Below are positions 10,654 through 20,570 of a stretch of DNA of 64,000 nt, one piece after another. The DNA is from Zhengitettix transpicula. Taxonomy: Eukaryota > Arthropoda > Insecta > Orthoptera > Tetrigidae. The DNA is taken from positions 27,501 through 91,500 of the forward strand of contig JAYJMR010000035.1 in the NCBI GenBank assembly GCA_037074705.1, in the 5' to 3' direction. The translations under genes were made by a program, and so were the position numbers. Numbering within the stretch: the first letter of the stretch is position 1; each line of letters opens with the position of its first letter. The notes under the pieces were generated by a model. That model was not told the origin of the DNA and did not search any database. It saw nothing but the letters and a program-made list of their open reading frames with translations.

Positions 10654-13600
10654 TCAGTATTGCCGAACGCCCGACAGGTGTTCGGCGTATATGTCTCTTG
10701 ACCAACGTATGCAGTCTGACACACATAGAATAGACAATAGTTTTCCGTATTTCCTGGAGCATAACTCTCGCAGGAACGTGTCATTTTTCGGGTCCCATGA
10801 CCCTAGTGCACCAACAATAAAGGGGATTATTTCCACCTTGTCGTAGGTTCTGCCGAGGCTTTGTTTGAGGTCCTTGTACCTTTCCTCCTTCCGTGCCCTT
10901 GCGTCGTCGAAAGCGCTTGGGTGGTTTTCGAACACAATCGTGACGTCTACGATGAACGCCGTTCGCTGTTTAACTAGAAGGAGGTCAGGTCGTAGTAGGC
11001 TGCCTTCAGCCACCGGTCTATTTTCAGCGATTAGCCGGATTTTACCGGTTGCTGCTGCTTTGATCCTTTCCACTATGGCGTTGTGTCGCAGGAGGATAGC
11101 TCTGTTATGCGCCGGGCAGTGGTTCGTTACGTGCGGTAGTGTTTCATCCCTGATATTACAGCGCCGGCATGTCTTTGGGCCTTCGTTAAACCGGTATCCG
11201 TTTAGTGGGACAAGTCCTAGCCTCGCCCGGTGAATAAAGCGCCAGTCGGCGAACCTCGTGTATCTGCCTGTTAGGAGAAAGTGGCTGCTCGTGCGGCTAA
11301 GGGCGATGGTTTCGCACACTTTCCCCTGGTGTGGGGCCTCATGTAGAGTTCTTATATGTCGCGCTTGGTGTGCATTCCGGAGGGTCCGGCAAACTAGGTT
11401 CCTGTGTCTGCTGTAGAGGACGATGTTTTCTATCGTGATCCGAATGTCAGGTCCGGTTGCCCATTCACATTTGAGGAACCTAGTTGCCGTTCTCGCCCGG
11501 GTCCATGTGTTTTTTCTTTTGTTCGTTGTATCCCTGAATATTCCGTCTTGTGCTCCGTTCAAGTACGAGTCTGTTGTCCGGTCGCTTGCATCTTGCCCCG
11601 TTCTGTCTTTTATTGTGTTCTTGAGGTCTTCGATTGCCAGTGACCTAATGACGGGGTCGGGGGATGTTAAGAGCTTGTAGGCCCCGTCGACCGCCATTAT
11701 GTCACAATCAATTCCGGACTCTGGAATTCCCAGGCAGCCGGATTGCCTAGACCCGTAGATGTAATGATTTGAGGCGCGGGACGGAACGTTTAACGTGCGT
11801 TTTATCAGAGGGCGTATGTAGTTATCTAGTTTTTTCCAATCGCCCTTTGTTAATGCGCCAGTCCTCAGGGCGAATTGGGTTATGGGGAAAAAGAACGATT
11901 TTATGGCGTCGAGACGTTGCCATGGGGCGAGGCTGGATGTTAGAATCGCCTCTGCCGTTTCTATGTAATTCCGCAGTGTCGACCAGTCGGATATAATGTT
12001 GTGCCCAAAGGGTTTTCCAAGGAAGGTAACTGGTTCATGGGAGTTGACTGTGCTTATGTTTTCTCCTTCCAGTGTGATATTCGTCGCCCGACAGCCTACT
12101 GGGCTAGCTCCGCTGAAGTGCATTGCTCTGCATTTGTGGGCGTTAAACTTTAGGTTTATTGTTTTTGCCGCTGTTGTTATTGAGTTTATCCGGTTTTGGA
12201 GTGTGCAGGGGTCCTTGGCAATTAGGCAGATGTCGTCTGCAAACGCTAGAACGGCGTGTGCCGCCGCATTTTGATCTTGTTCGGCCTTTTGTAGGAGCGG
12301 GTTTACCGCTAGGTTAAAGAGCATCCCACTTAGAGGGCACCCCTGCCTCACCCCTGATTGGACAGGTATGGGTTCCGTTTCGCCGTCTTCGAGGACTATG
12401 GTGGTAGTGCTGTCTGTATAGATGTCGTTAATTATCGCCGTGATTTCTTCTCCCGCGTGCCCGTGCCGAAGAGCAGCAGTGATCGCCTCATGGGGGATGG
12501 TGCCGAATGCATTGCATATGTCTAACCATGCAATGCAGATGTCTGAATGTGTTCTCTTTGCTGTTTCCAGGTAGTTGGTTAGGGCATAGTGGTGTTCAAA
12601 CACGCCGTCGTACGGGAGGAACCCTTTCTGCGAATGTGAGAGGACCGCGTGCTTCGTGACCCAGGCTTTGATTCTGTTGGTTAATAGGCCCGCGTATAAT
12701 TTATATACAGTCCTTAGCAGCGAGATAGGCCTGTAGTTAGTGACTTCGTTTGGATTTCCGTTTTTGTGAATTAATACAGTCCTGGCCGATTTCCAGGCTT
12801 GCGGGATTTTCCTGTATTTCGCGCAGATGTTAAATATTATTGCCAGGAGTTTGCCCTCTGGGTCGACCGATCGCCAATGGCTGTATGACAGCCTGTCATC
12901 TCCTGGGGCGGTGTTTTCGCATCGTTTCAGTTTATTTTCCACTTCTTTGGCTGAAAATCCTCCTGTCATTACCGGGCTTCGCGGCTGTGGGTGTTCGTCG
13001 GCGAATATCTCGCTGTCACATGACGTCCGGCTCCATGTTTCGCTAAAATGCCTCTTAACTGTTTCGGCCTCTAGGGGGCATTTCTGGCCTTCGCCTTCCA
13101 GGATGAGTCTGACTGCTCGGCGTCTGTTTCGCCTGTATAATTTTTGGATGAACTCGCAGTCGGTTATGTCTGCTTGTCTCACTTTCCTTGGCGTGTTTGT
13201 GGGCTGCGGTAGGTTTACAGCCTCTTGTACTTTTTTGGTCACTGATTCCAGGACGTCCGAGAATAGTGACCATTTTTCGTTGCTTGCGTCCTCTGATAGT
13301 AGAGTTCTAAGTATTCTTCGGTATGATTGGACTTGGCTTAATTCTTCTTCCTCGTCATCATCGTCTCCACTGTCAGGCGGGGCTGGCTCAGGGTTAGGTT
13401 CCTCCGCTTGAAGGGAGGCCTTGTGATGGGCTGGGGGTGGCTGGTGAGTCGGCAGCGGGTTGTGGGACTGGCGGCTTTCCGTGAGGGATCGCATGGCGTG
13501 GGCGGCAATGTGGTTCTGCAGGCCTCTCTTTGTGGTAAATGACTGCGGGCATCTATCACATAGGAATTCTGCTGTCTCATGTGGTGTTGGATTTCCTTGT

Positions 13601-13914
13601 GTGGTGTTCGTGTCCTGTACTGCGCCTGGACACGTATGTGCTGTGGGCCTAAGTCCAAGTTGTTTCCCACACGTCTTGCATACGTTAACGTCTTTTGTGG
13701 TCATGACGTTATGCTCTCTGTTTAAGTGTCTTTTTAATGACTGTTTAGTCGTGGCCCAATTGGTGGCCTTAAATACACGCTGGCAGCCGTCCTCCGTGCA
13801 TTCAGCGTGGTTTAGGGGCGGAAATCTGATAAGTAAGATGTCATCTATGCGGGCGATTGAGTTTGTACTTTCGTAGAAAGTTTTCGTGATTTCTTCTATG
13901 TTGTGTTCTGCCAT
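10654..13914 (-). CDS. Utopia-like ORF2: zinc fingers, reverse transcriptase, restriction-like endonuclease
   Basis: A 1086-aa retrotransposon polyprotein that would bind the U2 target, nick it and copy the element RNA by target-primed reverse transcription. N-terminal fingers: C39/C44/H63/H68, C79/C82/H93/C95 and C119/C122/H135/H139. An acidic stretch follows (183-191). The RT domain spans about 375-640: TNYRPISLL (392-400), motif A WLDICNAF with catalytic D465, motif B SGVRQGCPLSG (520-530), motif C FADD (558-561) and motif E FLGKPFG. After the thumb comes a CCHC finger (C916, C919, H928, C933), then the PD-type nuclease RPD (975-977) with a second acid, D990, 12 residues later. This order is diagnostic of RLE-encoding elements (R2/NeSL/Utopia type). 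I see no RNase H domain, unlike oomycete Utopia. The start ATG overlaps the ORF1 stop. No frameshift is visible. Confidence 0.93.
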   Translation of the reverse strand: MAEHNIEEITKTFYESTNSIARIDDILLIRFPPLNHAECTEDGCQRVFKATNWATTKQSLKRHLNREHNVMTTKDVNVCKTCGKQLGLRPTAHTCPGAVQDTNTTQGNPTPHETAEFLCDRCPQSFTTKRGLQNHIAAHAMRSLTESRQSHNPLPTHQPPPAHHKASLQAEEPNPEPAPPDSGDDDDEEEELSQVQSYRRILRTLLSEDASNEKWSLFSDVLESVTKKVQEAVNLPQPTNTPRKVRQADITDCEFIQKLYRRNRRRAVRLILEGEGQKCPLEAETVKRHFSETWSRTSCDSEIFADEHPQPRSPVMTGGFSAKEVENKLKRCENTAPGDDRLSYSHWRSVDPEGKLLAIIFNICAKYRKIPQAWKSARTVLIHKNGNPNEVTNYRPISLLRTVYKLYAGLLTNRIKAWVTKHAVLSHSQKGFLPYDGVFEHHYALTNYLETAKRTHSDICIAWLDICNAFGTIPHEAITAALRHGHAGEEITAIINDIYTDSTTTIVLEDGETEPIPVQSGVRQGCPLSGMLFNLAVNPLLQKAEQDQNAAAHAVLAFADDICLIAKDPCTLQNRINSITTAAKTINLKFNAHKCRAMHFSGASPVGCRATNITLEGENISTVNSHEPVTFLGKPFGHNIISDWSTLRNYIETAEAILTSSLAPWQRLDAIKSFFFPITQFALRTGALTKGDWKKLDNYIRPLIKRTLNVPSRASNHYIYGSRQSGCLGIPESGIDCDIMAVDGAYKLLTSPDPVIRSLAIEDLKNTIKDRTGQDASDRTTDSYLNGAQDGIFRDTTNKRKNTWTRARTATRFLKCEWATGPDIRITIENIVLYSRHRNLVCRTLRNAHQARHIRTLHEAPHQGKVCETIALSRTSSHFLLTGRYTRFADWRFIHRARLGLVPLNGYRFNEGPKTCRRCNIRDETLPHVTNHCPAHNRAILLRHNAIVERIKAAATGKIRLIAENRPVAEGSLLRPDLLLVKQRTAFIVDVTIVFENHPSAFDDARARKEERYKDLKQSLGRTYDKVEIIPFIVGALGSWDPKNDTFLRELCSRKYGKLLSILCVSDCIRWSRDIYAEHLSGVRQY

Positions 13915-13916
13915 TA
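13912..13916 (-). promoter_or_regulatory. UAAUG stop-start overlap between ORF1 and ORF2
   Basis: On the minus strand the ORF1 stop TAA (13916-13914) shares its last A with the ORF2 start ATG (13914-13912). The same pentamer couples ORF1 termination to ORF2 reinitiation in the silkworm non-LTR element SART1. That precedent, plus its presence in both copies here, supports translation of ORF2 by coupling. An identical junction is at 51672-51676. Confidence 0.75.
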
Positions 13917-15119
13917 TTGGTCTTCTATTATTGGCATTGATGGGCCAGCGCTTTTCAGCTTTTTGCTTATGTCCTGTGGTGCTGCCGGGGCTTTTGCTTT
14001 CACCGCAGCTTTCGTTCTCCTTTTTCTTTTGGGCTGAGATTCGCTTCCTTTCTCGTCCGAGGAGCTGTCACTCACTATGTTTGTTTGTGTTTCCATTTCC
14101 TCAGGAGGATTTGCGTTTTTTCTCTCCTTGGCTGGTGGCGCTGTTGGTGTTTTAAATTCCGCGATCAATTCCTCTAGTATTTGTCCATTCTCATCTTCTT
14201 TGGCGGTAGTGGTGGTTTTGTCTGTCTCCATCGGGTCAACTTCGTCCCTCTCATTGGCGGGGATTTGTAGTTTATTTTTCTGCTTTTTATCGGGGCGGGC
14301 TATTTCTGGAAATTTTATCGTTGACTCAATCCCAATTTTGTTGGCTGGACAGTCTTTCCCACGGTGGTCAGCCGAGCCACACCATTTGCACCCCATTGTG
14401 CAGTCTTCACTGACGTGTCCCTTATTTTTGCAATTAAAACACTGCCTCTCAGGGCAGGCTCCTGCAACGTGGTCCAGCGCCTGGCATAGGCGGCACCGTC
14501 TTTCCATCCCTTGGTAAGTAATGTTGATTTTAACGGCCCCTATAAATATAGCGCTGGGGATCTTGTCCCCTTTCACGTATCCGAACATTTTCCCCGTCTG
14601 GAACCCGAAATTGTCAGTTATGTCGCCAACGTGCAATATTTCGCAATGTTCTGCAAGTTTGGCTTTAATGGTAGCCGCATCTATCATTATGGATGGGTTA
14701 TATATCCATATTTTGGTGTTTCTGGGTACGAAAGCGGTGACTTTAAATTCTGTTTCGTCGACTAAAAATGGTGACTTTCGAATTAATTTATCAACTAACG
14801 TTGGTGAGGCCAGGACAACATGTATCTCGTTATTTACTTGTCTCATAGCCGTAATATCGGCTACTGTTGCGTCTATATTACGGCTGAGGCTATTGGCGAA
14901 GCTTTTCTTAATTTCGTCCGTGATCATTTGCGTTCCGATGGTAGGGGTGCACTTTACAGCGCGCCGCCTATCATATCCTACATTGCTCGTAGGCGTGAGG
15001 TTCAGAGCATTTCTGGCAGCGATTGCCGCAAACGAGGTTTTCGGTTGGATGTTTGGTCCAGGGTCTTCCCTGGCATCCGAATTCATGATGGGGCTGGCCG
15101 ACTGGCCGGTCCCTTCCAT
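13914..15119 (-). CDS. Utopia-like ORF1: Gag-like RNA-binding protein with three zinc knuckles
   Basis: A 401-aa protein expected to bind element RNA and form the RNP with ORF2. Three retroviral-type CX2CX4HX4C knuckles lie in series at about residues 209-222, 227-240 and 244-257. A mixed alpha/beta stretch before them (about 100-205) has the spacing of the RRM-like fold common in non-LTR ORF1 proteins; that is inference. The C-terminal third is charged and low complexity, with a basic nuclear-localisation-like cluster PKRKRRTK near 363-370. I chose the ATG at 15119 because it has a good context (AAACATGG). The frame can be extended only three codons upstream, to a GTG, before an in-frame TGA. 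The ORF ends in the TAATG overlap with ORF2. Confidence 0.9.
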   Translation of the reverse strand: MEGTGQSASPIMNSDAREDPGPNIQPKTSFAAIAARNALNLTPTSNVGYDRRRAVKCTPTIGTQMITDEIKKSFANSLSRNIDATVADITAMRQVNNEIHVVLASPTLVDKLIRKSPFLVDETEFKVTAFVPRNTKIWIYNPSIMIDAATIKAKLAEHCEILHVGDITDNFGFQTGKMFGYVKGDKIPSAIFIGAVKINITYQGMERRCRLCQALDHVAGACPERQCFNCKNKGHVSEDCTMGCKWCGSADHRGKDCPANKIGIESTIKFPEIARPDKKQKNKLQIPANERDEVDPMETDKTTTTAKEDENGQILEELIAEFKTPTAPPAKERKNANPPEEMETQTNIVSDSSSDEKGSESQPKRKRRTKAAVKAKAPAAPQDISKKLKSAGPSMPIIEDQ

Positions 15120-15136
15120 GTTTGGCACGTGGGTTC

Positions 15137-15254
15137 AAGGGATTTGGGGTTGACAAATCCCCAACCACAAGTACGACCCCGAAGGGCTGGTTTCACCCAC
15201 GCGACACTTGTGGTTTTCGCCCTCCTCTCTTATCTATCGCTAGTGAACTAGCGA
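15137..15254 (-). promoter_or_regulatory. Structured leader just upstream of ORF1
   Basis: Three perfect stems lie in 118 nt before the ORF1 ATG: TCGCTAGT/ACTAGCGA with a 2-nt loop (15237-15254), a 10-bp stem AACCACAAGT/ACTTGTGGTT (15163-15172 with 15206-15215), and an 8-bp stem GGGATTTG/CAAATCCC (15139-15146 with 15154-15161). The last ends about 20 nt from the start codon. The sequence is unchanged in copy 2. It could direct translation initiation or RNP binding; its role is inferred. Confidence 0.5.
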
Positions 15255-15390
15255 AATTGCCCAGAGACCACGATGGGACGTGAGAGGTAGGACTTGCTAA
15301 TAGAGCTGTCACAGACAGACGGCGTTTCCTGATTGTCAATCAGGGCCTTTATTAGCCTTTGGTCTCGCCGGAAAAGGGTAAAGCGTAAAG

Positions 15391-15877
15391 CAAGTTGCTT
15401 ACGCGACAATGACTTGTCGGCCTTGGCTGATTCGCCAAGGAACAAGACGAAACAAGAATCAATAGACAAGTTGATGTAAAAACGAAAGTCGTGAGCTTTG
15501 TGATCTTTGGCTGATTCGCCAAAGTACAAAGTCAAGATAAAACCAAGCAAAGCAGAATGCAACAAGTCAACAGCAACGATAGGGCTGTTGGATAATAAGC
15601 ACACTAGACTTTCAGTGTGACTTACACTGGAGTTCAAGTTGCTTACGTGACAAAGACTTGTCGGCCTTGGCTAATTCGCCAAGGAACAAGACGAAATGAA
15701 AAAACAAGGAACAAAGTTTAAAGAAAAACGAAAAACGTGAGCTTTGTGGTTTTTGGCTGATTCGCCAAAGTACAAAGTCACAACAAAACGAGGCAAAATG
15801 CCACAACAAGTGAAGAGAAACGATAAGGTTATTGGGTAGTAAGTACACTAGACTTCTGGTGCGACTTACACTGGAGG
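15391..15877 (-). repeat. 244-bp tandem duplication in the element's 5' UTR
   Basis: Two diverged copies (15391-15634 and 15635-15877), both starting CAAGTTGCTTACG and ending CTTACACTGGAG. Each contains two hairpins of the form YTTGGC-TGATTC-GCCAAR, four in all (15421-15440, 15505-15524, 15665-15684, 15752-15769). The stem base pair that differs between hairpins changes as a pair (C-G versus T-A), which suggests that the RNA structure is selected. Confidence 0.8.
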
Positions 15878-16018
15878 AGTGGAGCAGGGCTTATATGGCC
15901 CGGCCTGGATAAGGGGAATGTGAGAGGTAAGATTTTAGGGCGGGATAATTCAAGAACGGTGGGTGGTAGGGGTATGAAATTTGGTAGGTTTGGCGAGGAT
16001 TAATAAGGTGGAGGAAAT

Positions 16019-16086
16019 GCAGCAGTTAAGCTCGCTCTAGGAGCGCCGTTAACCGAAAAAACGGTTAAAGTGTTCTCTCCTGCTGC
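16019..16086 (-). promoter_or_regulatory. Putative three-way-junction RNA near the element 5' end
   Basis: GCAGCAG (16019-16025) pairs with CTGCTGC (16080-16086) and encloses two hairpins: CGCTC/GAGCG (16033-16037 with 16041-16045) and TTAACCG/CGGTTAA (16049-16055 with 16062-16068). Further small hairpins lie nearer the 5' end (16107-16118 and 16122-16136). The arrangement is identical in copy 2. It could be a binding site for the element proteins or a processing structure; I could not match it to a known ribozyme fold. Confidence 0.45.
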
Positions 16087-16218
16087 GGAAGTGCGACACT
16101 CAAGCTCGTACAAGTACGCCACTGTCTATAAGACAGATGTGTTCTCTTGTGTCACGGATAATGAAAAGGGATAGATATAGATACAACGAATGTTCAGAAC
16201 AGTTGGAAAGACCAAGTA

Positions 16219-16256
16219 ACTACACTTTGATCTTAGCCAAAAGGCCGAGAAGCGAT
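16219..16256 (-). pseudogene. U2 snRNA copy 2, 5' fragment
   Basis: U2 nt 1-38, ending GTGTAGT in the middle of the branch-site motif GUAGUA. It keeps stem-loop I and remains fused to the U2 promoter on its right, so transcripts starting here would run straight into the Utopia-like 5' UTR. Confidence 0.92.
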
Positions 16257-16841
16257 AAAGATTCCTCGATCGGGACGGTCTTTTATTCCGGACACCATTG
16301 TAATCAACGGGGAGCATTGTTAAATGTTTCTGCGGCAATACGTCGAAACACGCGGTCCCCGCGAAACGCCTGAAATCCTGATCGGAAAGTGAGGTCAACC
16401 GTCGAATGCTTAAATATCGCGGGAAAGGAAACAATTGGCTTCAAAGATAAAAATATTTGAAATGTATCAACAGTTTTATTGTTACAGTACGTCCCCACCT
16501 AGCGGCACTTACCTGCACTCGCTGCAGGGTAATACGTAAATGTAAGAGAAAAAAATTAAATTCCTCACGTAAACACACGAGTTCCGTCAAATTGAGCAAA
16601 AAAGAAATGACGTCGTCTAAGAAACGAATAGACAGTCAGAGTTCGGTGCGAATTAAGTGGAATTGATAACGGTTACAATTTTTCACGTTGACGTTTCCAT
16701 TGTTACGCGGTCTTTGTAAACAAAGTTAATATTTGTCTTTAAACAGTACGCGCTCACATGTACGCGACATTTAAAAATTTTCCCCATTTTTTAAATATAT
16801 ATTTATTTATTTAAATATATATAGAAGTAAAAAAAAATGGT

Positions 16842-16844
<3 letters not shown>
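16257..16844. other. U2 unit 2, promoter and upstream flank
   Basis: Same sequence as 4549-5136, including the presumed PSE region and the AATAAAAG octamer. One substitution (GGTAATACG for GGTGATACG near 16530) separates it from the other units. It ends at the T run of satellite block 3. Confidence 0.6.
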
Positions 16845-16883
<39 letters not shown>

Positions 16884-17066
16884 TCACAGAAGAGTGTATA
16901 TATATATACATGTAAAGAAACTTTAGTAGAGAAGAAATTAAAATTATAAAATAATTCGATCCGCGGAATATTAATTTGTAAGTTTTTACTAATGTTCGCT
17001 TGCAACAGCTATGCTGCGTGCGTGCGGCGGCGAGGAAGACGTTCGTAGATTACAACGGGCAGTCGT

Positions 17067-17110
<44 letters not shown>

Positions 17111-17293
17111 TCACAGAAGAGTGTATATATATATACATGTAAAGAAACTTTAGTAGAGAAGAAATTAAAATTATAAAATAATTCGATCCGCGGAATATTA
17201 ATTTGTAAGTTTTTACTAATGTTCGCTTGCAACAGCTATGCTGCGTGCGTGCGGCGGCGAGGAAGACGTTCGTAGATTACAACGGGCAGTCGT

Positions 17294-17338
<45 letters not shown>

Positions 17339-17521
17339 TCACAGAAGAGTGTATATATATATACATGTAAAGAAACTTTAGTAGAGAAGAAATTAAAATT
17401 ATAAAATAATTCGATCCGCGGAATATTAATTTGTAAGTTTTTACTAATGTTCGCTTGCAACAGCTATGCTGCGTGCGTGCGGCGGCGAGGAAGACGTTCG
17501 TAGATTACAACGGGCAGTCGT

Positions 17522-17565
<44 letters not shown>

Positions 17566-17748
17566 TCACAGAAGAGTGTATATATATATACATGTAAAGA
17601 AACTTTAGTAGAGAAGAAATTAAAATTATAAAATAATTCGATCCGCGGAATATTAATTTGTAAGTTTTTACTAATGTTCGCTTGCAACAGCTATGCTGCG
17701 TGCGTGCGGCGGCGAGGAAGACGTTCGTAGATTACAACGGGCAGTCGT

Positions 17749-17798
<50 letters not shown>

Positions 17799-17981
17799 TC
17801 ACAGAAGAGTGTATATATATATACATGTAAAGAAACTTTAGTAGAGAAGAAATTAAAATTATAAAATAATTCGATCCGCGGAATATTAATTTGTAAGTTT
17901 TTACTAATGTTCGCTTGCAACAGCTATGCTGCGTGCGTGCGGCGGCGAGGAAGACGTTCGTAGATTACAACGGGCAGTCGT

Positions 17982-18025
<44 letters not shown>

Positions 18026-18208
18026 TCACAGAAGAGTGTATATATATATACATGTAAAGAAACTTTAGTAGAGAAGAAATTAAAATTATAAAATAATTCG
18101 ATCCGCGGAATATTAATTTGTAAGTTTTTACTAATGTTCGCTTGCAACAGCTATGCTGCGTGCGTGCGGCGACGAGGAAGACGTTCGTAGATTACAACGG
18201 GCAGTCGT

Positions 18209-18254
<46 letters not shown>

Positions 18255-18437
18255 TCACAGAAGAGTGTATATATATATACATGTAAAGAAACTTTAGTAG
18301 AGAAGAAATTAAAATTATAAAATAATTCGATCCGCGGAATATTAATTTGTAAGTTTTTACTAATGTTCGCTTGCAACAGCTATGCTGCGTGCGTGCGGCG
18401 GCGAGGAAGACGTTCGTAGATTACAACGGGCAGTCGT

Positions 18438-18483
<46 letters not shown>

Positions 18484-18664
18484 TCACAGAAGAGTGTATA
18501 TATATACATGTAAAGAAACTTTAGTAGAGAAGAAATTAAAATTATAAAATAATTCGATCCGCGGAATATTAATTTGTAAGTTTTTACTAATGTTCGCTTG
18601 CAACAGCTATGCTGCGTGCGTGCGGCGGCGAGGAAGACGTTCGTAGATTACAACGGGCAGTCGT

Positions 18665-18707
<43 letters not shown>

Positions 18708-18890
18708 TCACAGAAGAGTGTATATATATATACATGTAAAGAAACTTTAGTAGAGAAGAAATTAAAATTATAAAATAATTCGATCCGCGGAATATTAATT
18801 TGTAAGTTTTTACTAATGTTCGCTTGCAACAGCTATGCTGCGTGCGTGCGGCGGCGAGGAAGACGTTCGTAGATTACAACGGGCAGTCGT

Positions 18891-18933
<43 letters not shown>

Positions 18934-19116
18934 TCACAGAAGAGTGTATATATATATACATGTAAAGAAACTTTAGTAGAGAAGAAATTAAAATTATAAA
19001 ATAATTCGATCCGCGGAATATTAATTTGTAAGTTTTTACTAATGTTCGCTTGCAACAGCTATGCTGCGTGCGTGCGGCGGCGAGGAAGACGTTCGTAGAT
19101 TACAACGGGCAGTCGT

Positions 19117-19162
<46 letters not shown>

Positions 19163-19345
19163 TCACAGAAGAGTGTATATATATATACATGTAAAGAAAC
19201 TTTAGTAGAGAAGAAATTAAAATTATAAAATAATTCGATCCGCGGAATATTAATTTGTAAGTTTTTACTAATGTTCGCTTGCAACAGCTATGCTGCGTGC
19301 GTGCGGCGGCGAGGAAGACGTTCGTAGATTACAACGGGCAGTCGT

Positions 19346-19389
<44 letters not shown>

Positions 19390-19396
19390 TCACAGA

Positions 19397-19442
<46 letters not shown>

Positions 19443-19625
19443 TCACAGAAGAGTGTATATATATATACATGTAAAGAAACTTTAGTAGAGAAGAAATTAA
19501 AATTATAAAATAATTCGATCCGCGGAATATTAATTTGTAAGTTTTTACTAATGTTCGCTTGCAACAGCTATGCTGCGTGCGTGCGGCGGCGAGGAAGACG
19601 TTCGTAGATTACAACGGGCAGTCGT

Positions 19626-19668
<43 letters not shown>

Positions 19669-19851
19669 TCACAGAAGAGTGTATATATATATACATGTAA
19701 AGAAACTTTAGTAGAGAAGAAATTAAAATTATAAAATAATTCGATCCGCGGAATATTAATTTGTAAGTTTTTACTAATGTTCGCTTGCAACAGCTATGCT
19801 GCGTGCGTGCGGCGGCGAGGAAGACGTTCGTAGATTACAACGGGCAGTCGT

Positions 19852-19893
<42 letters not shown>

Positions 19894-20076
19894 TCACAGA
19901 AGAGTGTATATATATATACATGTAAAGAAACTTTAGTAGAGAAGAAATTAAAATTATAAAATAATTCGATCCGCGGAATATTAATTTGTAAGTTTTTACT
20001 AATGTTCGCTTGCAACAGCTATGCTGCGTGCGTGCGGCGGCGAGGAAGACGTTCGTAGATTACAACGGGCAGTCGT

Positions 20077-20119
<43 letters not shown>

Positions 20120-20302
20120 TCACAGAAGAGTGTATATATATATACATGTAAAGAAACTTTAGTAGAGAAGAAATTAAAATTATAAAATAATTCGATCCGC
20201 GGAATATTAATTTGTAAGTTTTTACTAATGTTCGCTTGCAACAGCTATGCTGCGTGCGTGCGGCGGCGAGGAAGACGTTCGTAGATTACAACGGGCAGTC
20301 GT

Positions 20303-20345
<43 letters not shown>

Positions 20346-20528
20346 TCACAGAAGAGTGTATATATATATACATGTAAAGAAACTTTAGTAGAGAAGAAAT
20401 TAAAATTATAAAATAATTCGATCCGCGGAATATTAATTTGTAAGTTTTTACTAATGTTCGCTTGCAACAGCTATGCTGCGTGCGTGCGGCGGCGAGGAAG
20501 ACGTTCGTAGATTACAACGGGCAGTCGT

Positions 20529-20570
<42 letters not shown>

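Larger units (their letters stand above)
10556..16218 (-). mobile_element. Utopia-like U2-targeted non-LTR retrotransposon, copy 1
   Basis: A 5663-bp element inserted after U2 nt 38, in the same orientation as U2. Transcribed order: ~1.1-kb structured 5' UTR (16218-15120), ORF1, ORF2, and a short 3' UTR of 98 bp without poly(A). The reverse transcriptase plus restriction-like endonuclease layout and the U2 target match the Utopia lineage described by Kojima and Jurka. Family membership is inferred from target and architecture; I could not run a phylogeny. The 5' end abuts U2 nt 1-38 and hence the U2 promoter, which suggests read-through transcription. Both ORFs are open, so the copy looks full length and possibly active. 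Its 3' end is 30 nt shorter than that of copy 2. Confidence 0.9.

Noticed and set aside
10654..13914. RNase H domain upstream of RT, known from oomycete Utopia
   Set aside because: The region between the zinc fingers and RT (about residues 190-375) shows no RNase H acidic-motif series that I can recognise.
10865..15251. Plus-strand reading frames of up to 210 codons opposite ORF1 and ORF2 (also at 48625-52913)
   Set aside because: They are antisense shadows of strongly supported retrotransposon ORFs and show no recognisable domains.
16130..16218. HDV-like self-cleaving ribozyme at the Utopia 5' end, as in R2
   Set aside because: I could not find the required P1 strand pairing starting at the element boundary or the characteristic catalytic loop. 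It remains a test, not a call.
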